DNA from: DATATB01 sp036268995
Lineage (GTDB): Bacteria; Planctomycetota; Planctomycetia; Pirellulales; PNKZ01
Length of the DNA stretch: 35,591 nt
Assembly (NCBI GenBank): GCA_036268995.1
Contig: DATATB010000082.1
Coordinates: forward strand, 1-35,591
Reading direction: 5' to 3'
Positions 31,821-35,591 of the stretch are shown here, piece by piece. Each line of letters starts with the position of its first letter. Positions within the stretch are counted from its first letter, which is position 1. Position numbers and translations under genes: made by a program. The notes beneath the pieces were generated by a model. The model had not been told where the DNA came from. It made no database searches and was given only the letters and a program-made list of their open reading frames with translations.

Positions 31821-34800
31821 ATGTTCCTCTCATCCTGGAAGCGGCGCAAGGCCAGCGAGTCCCGCACTTCGAAAAAACGTCGCGCCGCCCGCTACCACCG
31901 CGGCCCCGCCCCGCTGCGACTCTCATTCGAGTCACTCGACCGGCGGATCATGCTCAGCGTTACGGCGCTGGATAGTAATTTCGGGGCCGTTGAAACGCTT
32001 CCGTACGGGAATTCGGGGGCAATCACCAATCAAGCGACCGCCAATGCCGAAGTGATCCAACCGGACGGAAAAATCATAGTCGCCGGCAGCGCTGGTTACG
32101 GTGGTACGGCGTATATGTTGGCGCGATACAACACGAATGGAACTCTAGACACCAGCTTTGGCAACAACGGGCTGGTGACAATCCAGCCGGACATACAGGA
32201 TAGCTTTGTATCCGTCGCGCTCGAGGCGAATGGCGATATTGTCGCTGGCGGCGACCAAGCGGTTTTGCGATTTAGTCCGGACGGCACGCTCCTGACCACG
32301 CAAGCGTTGCCATTCTATGTTTCGGCGGTTGCCGTTGAGCCCGATGGCAGCATCGTCGCCGCCGGTTTCGACAATTCGCCGTCATCCCCCGGCGATGCAC
32401 TTGCCCGCCTAGGCAGCAACGGCTTCCTCGACACAAGTTTTGGAACGAACGGCATTGTTATTCACAACGGTGGTGCAATCGTCGGCATTGTAACCGAGGC
32501 GGACGGAAGCATTGTCCTAGGCGAAAACCTTGATTTGTATGGATTTCGGATTGAAGACTATTCGGAGGATGGTACTCTCGTCGCCGCCAATGAATTCAAC
32601 GTAGGCGGGGTCGACTCCTTTTCGAAGCTCTATTCCATTACCAAGCAACCCGACGGAATGATTGTCGCGGTCGGTGATGTCACACCACAGGACGGCAGCC
32701 AGGAGGCGTATATTGCGAGGGTTTCTCGCTTCGGGGTGCTGGACCCGACATTTGGCGTCATGCTGACGGCATCGTCGAGCATTGAAAATGCCCAAGCGGT
32801 CGCGGTCCAGGCGGACGGACAAATCGTGATCGCGGGAACATCGGACGCCTATTCGGGGCAGAATACAAACACAATTGAAATCCAAACGTTCAACCCTAAT
32901 GGCAGCTTTGCGGGCATAGCGACTTTCCCTGCTCCCGACCAGATTTCGCTCACCGGCCTTGCATTGGACCCCGACGGCGATGTAATCCTCGCCGCAACGC
33001 CAACATCTACGGTTGGCCCGTTCTATCCCACGGCGATCGAACTGGTGGGATTCTCCGATCCGCCAACCGCACTCGGCTTTCCGGACGCCAGCATCCTCGC
33101 TGGCGGCCCGGACCTCGACATCAACCTGGCATCCGGTTTTTCGAATCCAACATATTCACCGCTGACCTACGCGATCGTCGCAGATTCTAATTCATCACTC
33201 TTCTCATCGGCGACAATCGATCAAACTACGGGGACCCTGTCTCTTAGCGCGACGTCATTTACCGGTCAGGCTGAGTTGACAATTAGCGCTACCAACCCGG
33301 CAGGCCAAGACGTCGAAACAACGCTGGACGTCACCGTCTATAACAACGCTCCCACGTTCACCAAGGGCGCGGACGTGACGGTGAGTGAGAACTCGGGGTC
33401 GCAGGACGTCGCCTCATGGGCGACGAACATGACCGCGGGACCCGGGAACCCGAAACCCACCTTTAGATTTTCGGTCACGGGCGATACAGATTCCTCGCTA
33501 TTTGCAGCCGGACCGGCGATCGACGGCCAGGGAAATCTGACGTTCACGCCTGCGCCGGGCGCTTCGGGTTCTGCGACCATCAGTATCTTGATGAGCGATG
33601 GTGGCGGGACTGCAGGCGGGCGCATCGACACCACCCCGGCGGCGCAGACGTTCACCATCACCTTGACGCCTATTGTCAATCAGCCACCCGTGTTCAGCAT
33701 CGGTCCGAACGAGACGGTCAGCGATACCGCCGGCGCCCAGGTTTATTCGAATTGGGCAACTGGAATCAGCGCAGGCGCAAGCGGCGAAGCCAACCAGATA
33801 CTTACATTCGACGTCACGACCACGTATGGCGCCAATCTGTTCGCGGTTCAACCCACGATTCTGCCCAATGGCACTTTGCGATTTTCGCCCGCTGTCGGAG
33901 CAAACGGTACTGCGGTGGTTTCCGTTGTGTTGACGGATAACGGCGGAACGGCCAACGGAGGTCAGGACACGTCGGTTACCCAGAGTTTTGATATCACCAT
34001 CCAGGACAACACTAACTCTCTATCGGCCCTTCCGGCGCTCAGCAGTCTGCCGGGCGCGCCGGCCACGCTGTATCTCAATTTCGGCGGCGATACAGTTAAC
34101 TCGTGGGGGGCTGAAAGCCCCGGCGTCGTGCCGGCGTACGACCAGGATGGCGATCCGACGACGTTCAACGATACGGACCTGGCGTCGATCAAGGAAATCT
34201 GGACGCAGGTGGCCAATGCCTACTCGCCGTTCAATATCAACGTGACGACCGTCAAGCCGGCCAGCATGGCCCACGGCCAGACGATGGAGGTCGATATCGG
34301 CGGGACCGGTGCTTGGGATTCGTCCCAGCCCGAGGGCGGCGTGGCTTACGTCGGCGGGTTCACGAACGCGTCGCTGCCGAACCTGGCCTTCGTGTTTTCT
34401 GGCAATCTGGGCGACGGTGACCCAACGGACACGGCCGACGCCATCGAACACGAGGCGGGCCATATGCTCGGACTGGAACATCAGAGCACTTACAGCGGCA
34501 CGACGCTGGTTGATGAATACAATCCCGGCACGGCCGCCGCCGGGCCAATCATGGGCGTGCCGTACGGCTCGGCGACGGCCCGCTGGTGGGATGGCCCGTC
34601 GGATGTCTCCTCGACCACGATCCAGGACGACATGGCCGTGATCGCCGACGCGACCAATGGCTTCGGCTATCGGCCGGATGTGTGGAACAACACAATGGCG
34701 ACGGCGGCCACGCTGACCAATACCGGCGGCCTGCTCACGACCTCGGGAGTGATCGAGCAGCCCACCGATACGGACTACTACGCGCTGCAATCGCCGGGCG

Positions 34801-35591
34801 GCGTGTTCGGCGACTTCACGATTTCGCCCGCGTCGTTCGGCAGCACGCTCGATTTCACCGCCGAGCTGGTGAGCAGCTCGGGCCAGGTGCTGAGCACGAC
34901 TCAAGGGAACCTCAAGTCGGTCGAATTGAATGCCGCACTGCCGAAGGGCACCGATTACCTCGTCATCAAAGGACTGGGCGATTACGGCGACGTGGGCCAG
35001 TACAGCATTTCCGGGTCGATCTCCGCGGGGCCGGCCATTCTCGGCGCACCGAATCTCACGGTGCTGCCCGGCGCGCCGCCGACGGTGATCAATCTCAACA
35101 CGGTCTTCAGCGATCCGATCGGCTGGACCAACACGCCGACGTTCACAGTCTCGACCAGCAATCCCGCGATCTTCGACGGCACGCCGGTGATCGACCCGCA
35201 AAACGATACGCTGACGATGGCCTACGTCTCTGGCGTGGCAGTCGGCGGCACTTCGACGGTCACGCTGACGACGACCGACGACGGCGTGTCGGCCACGACC
35301 AGCTTCACTGTCACGCTGCAACCGCCGGTCAGCGTCTCCGGCCCGGTGGTGACGATCAACGGCAGTAGCGGCGCCGACTCGATGGCGATTGACTTCACGT
35401 CGGCGGCAGCCTTCTCGATCACCGTCGATGGCGCGACGAGCAGCTACAGTACGCAAAACATCAACCAGATCATCGTTCTCGGTCAGGGCGGAGCCGACAC
35501 GCTGACAGTGTCCGACACCTACAACACGGGCGTCGGCACGTGGAACCCGCAGTTCATGCAGTGGAACACGGCCATGTACCAGATCTCGGCC
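31821..35591 (+). CDS. Giant secreted protein with metzincin protease domain, partial
   Basis: The frame is open from ATG 31821 to the window end, 1,257 codons, with no stop. A basic N-terminus leads to FESLDRRIML at residues 36-45, the planctomycete secreted-protein leader related to LEPR-XLL. Residues about 60-400 hold delta-60-type repeats (VIQPDGKIIVAGSA, NGTLDTSFGNNGLV). Residues about 430-740 are cadherin/Ig-like repeats (TVSENSGSQDVASWAT, TVSDTAGAQVYSNWAT). The protease region has HEAGHMLGLEH at 877-887, the zinc site of metzincins, and the Met-turn at M911 (GPIMGVP). A PPC-like beta-sandwich and more Ig-like units follow. The protein is probably exported, and is likely to be a cell-surface or secreted zinc endopeptidase. 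Confidence 0.85.
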   Translation, partial: MFLSSWKRRKASESRTSKKRRAARYHRGPAPLRLSFESLDRRIMLSVTALDSNFGAVETLPYGNSGAITNQATANAEVIQPDGKIIVAGSAGYGGTAYMLARYNTNGTLDTSFGNNGLVTIQPDIQDSFVSVALEANGDIVAGGDQAVLRFSPDGTLLTTQALPFYVSAVAVEPDGSIVAAGFDNSPSSPGDALARLGSNGFLDTSFGTNGIVIHNGGAIVGIVTEADGSIVLGENLDLYGFRIEDYSEDGTLVAANEFNVGGVDSFSKLYSITKQPDGMIVAVGDVTPQDGSQEAYIARVSRFGVLDPTFGVMLTASSSIENAQAVAVQADGQIVIAGTSDAYSGQNTNTIEIQTFNPNGSFAGIATFPAPDQISLTGLALDPDGDVILAATPTSTVGPFYPTAIELVGFSDPPTALGFPDASILAGGPDLDINLASGFSNPTYSPLTYAIVADSNSSLFSSATIDQTTGTLSLSATSFTGQAELTISATNPAGQDVETTLDVTVYNNAPTFTKGADVTVSENSGSQDVASWATNMTAGPGNPKPTFRFSVTGDTDSSLFAAGPAIDGQGNLTFTPAPGASGSATISILMSDGGGTAGGRIDTTPAAQTFTITLTPIVNQPPVFSIGPNETVSDTAGAQVYSNWATGISAGASGEANQILTFDVTTTYGANLFAVQPTILPNGTLRFSPAVGANGTAVVSVVLTDNGGTANGGQDTSVTQSFDITIQDNTNSLSALPALSSLPGAPATLYLNFGGDTVNSWGAESPGVVPAYDQDGDPTTFNDTDLASIKEIWTQVANAYSPFNINVTTVKPASMAHGQTMEVDIGGTGAWDSSQPEGGVAYVGGFTNASLPNLAFVFSGNLGDGDPTDTADAIEHEAGHMLGLEHQSTYSGTTLVDEYNPGTAAAGPIMGVPYGSATARWWDGPSDVSSTTIQDDMAVIADATNGFGYRPDVWNNTMATAATLTNTGGLLTTSGVIEQPTDTDYYALQSPGGVFGDFTISPASFGSTLDFTAELVSSSGQVLSTTQGNLKSVELNAALPKGTDYLVIKGLGDYGDVGQYSISGSISAGPAILGAPNLTVLPGAPPTVINLNTVFSDPIGWTNTPTFTVSTSNPAIFDGTPVIDPQNDTLTMAYVSGVAVGGTSTVTLTTTDDGVSATTSFTVTLQPPVSVSGPVVTINGSSGADSMAIDFTSAAAFSITVDGATSSYSTQNINQIIVLGQGGADTLTVSDTYNTGVGTWNPQFMQWNTAMYQISA

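Noticed and set aside
34020..35456. 478-codon open frame on the minus strand
   Set aside because: It lies wholly inside the protease gene, has an Arg-rich composition typical of antisense GC-rich frames and no family features.
1..35591. CRISPR arrays, tRNA or rRNA genes
   Set aside because: No regularly spaced direct repeats and no recognisable tRNA or rRNA segments were seen on reading, although small RNAs cannot be excluded without a covariance search.

Overview
The window looks like a chromosomal piece of a GC-rich planctomycete, most likely of the Pirellula/Lacipirellula type. The evidence is protein content. A giant secreted protein begins with the planctomycete-style basic leader and FESLDRRIML motif. 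A von Willebrand factor A protein has a planctomycete-type N-terminal module, a 237-residue protein carries repeated STADILAAAR motifs, and long RHS/YD-repeat proteins are present. An enlarged RseP-type protease sits directly behind dxr. I saw no tRNA, rRNA, CRISPR array or complete transposase gene. Taxonomy and family names come from recall of sequence features, not from a search.

Region 1 (1-11.1 kb) is an accessory mosaic. It holds a 5'-truncated RHS gene with a distinct 220-residue C-terminal tip (1229-3610) and an overlapping small membrane-anchored gene that could be its immunity partner (3576-4076). There are three copies of one SAM-dependent methyltransferase gene, the middle one cut off after about 48 codons. 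A sulfotransferase-like gene, a family 2 glycosyltransferase, two further RHS remnants, a small gene with an in-frame amber codon and several orphan small genes complete it. Short REP-like palindromes with arms of the type GGGGACATTC or GGGGACAGGTC stand at nearly every gene border from 80 to 7040. Several of their outer edges carry a tandem micro-duplication of locus-specific flanking sequence. This punctuated layout, with orphan genes that could be immunity or tip cassettes shuffled around an RHS locus, is the most unusual thing in the window. The functional reading is inference.

Region 2 (11.1-16.8 kb) has a Dps-type ferritin with a promoter and a candidate terminator, an 888-residue VWA membrane protein ending in a strong terminator-like palindrome, a type II haloacid dehalogenase, a small CBU_0592-like membrane protein, a lipoprotein, and a low-GC orphan gene resembling colicin D immunity proteins.

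Region 3 (16.8-31.4 kb, all on the minus strand) is core metabolism and envelope maintenance. In transcription order it runs: kdsA (Kdo-8-phosphate synthase), a transglutaminase-like/TPR lipoprotein and an APC amino-acid permease with no gap between them; the STADILAAAR protein and a DUF2156/LPG-synthetase-type acyltransferase; a 1-kb gene-poor gap; dxr and rseP, overlapping; and a penicillin-acylase family hydrolase overlapping pckA (ATP-dependent PEP carboxykinase). Several interspersed palindromes lie between or inside these genes. One appears to supply the signal peptide of the lipoprotein.

Region 4 (31.8 kb to the end, plus strand) is the 5' part of a giant secreted protein of more than 1,250 residues. 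It has a delta-60-type propeller region, cadherin/Ig-like repeats and a metzincin zinc-protease domain (HEAGHMLGLEH, Met-turn at residue 911). It runs off the window.
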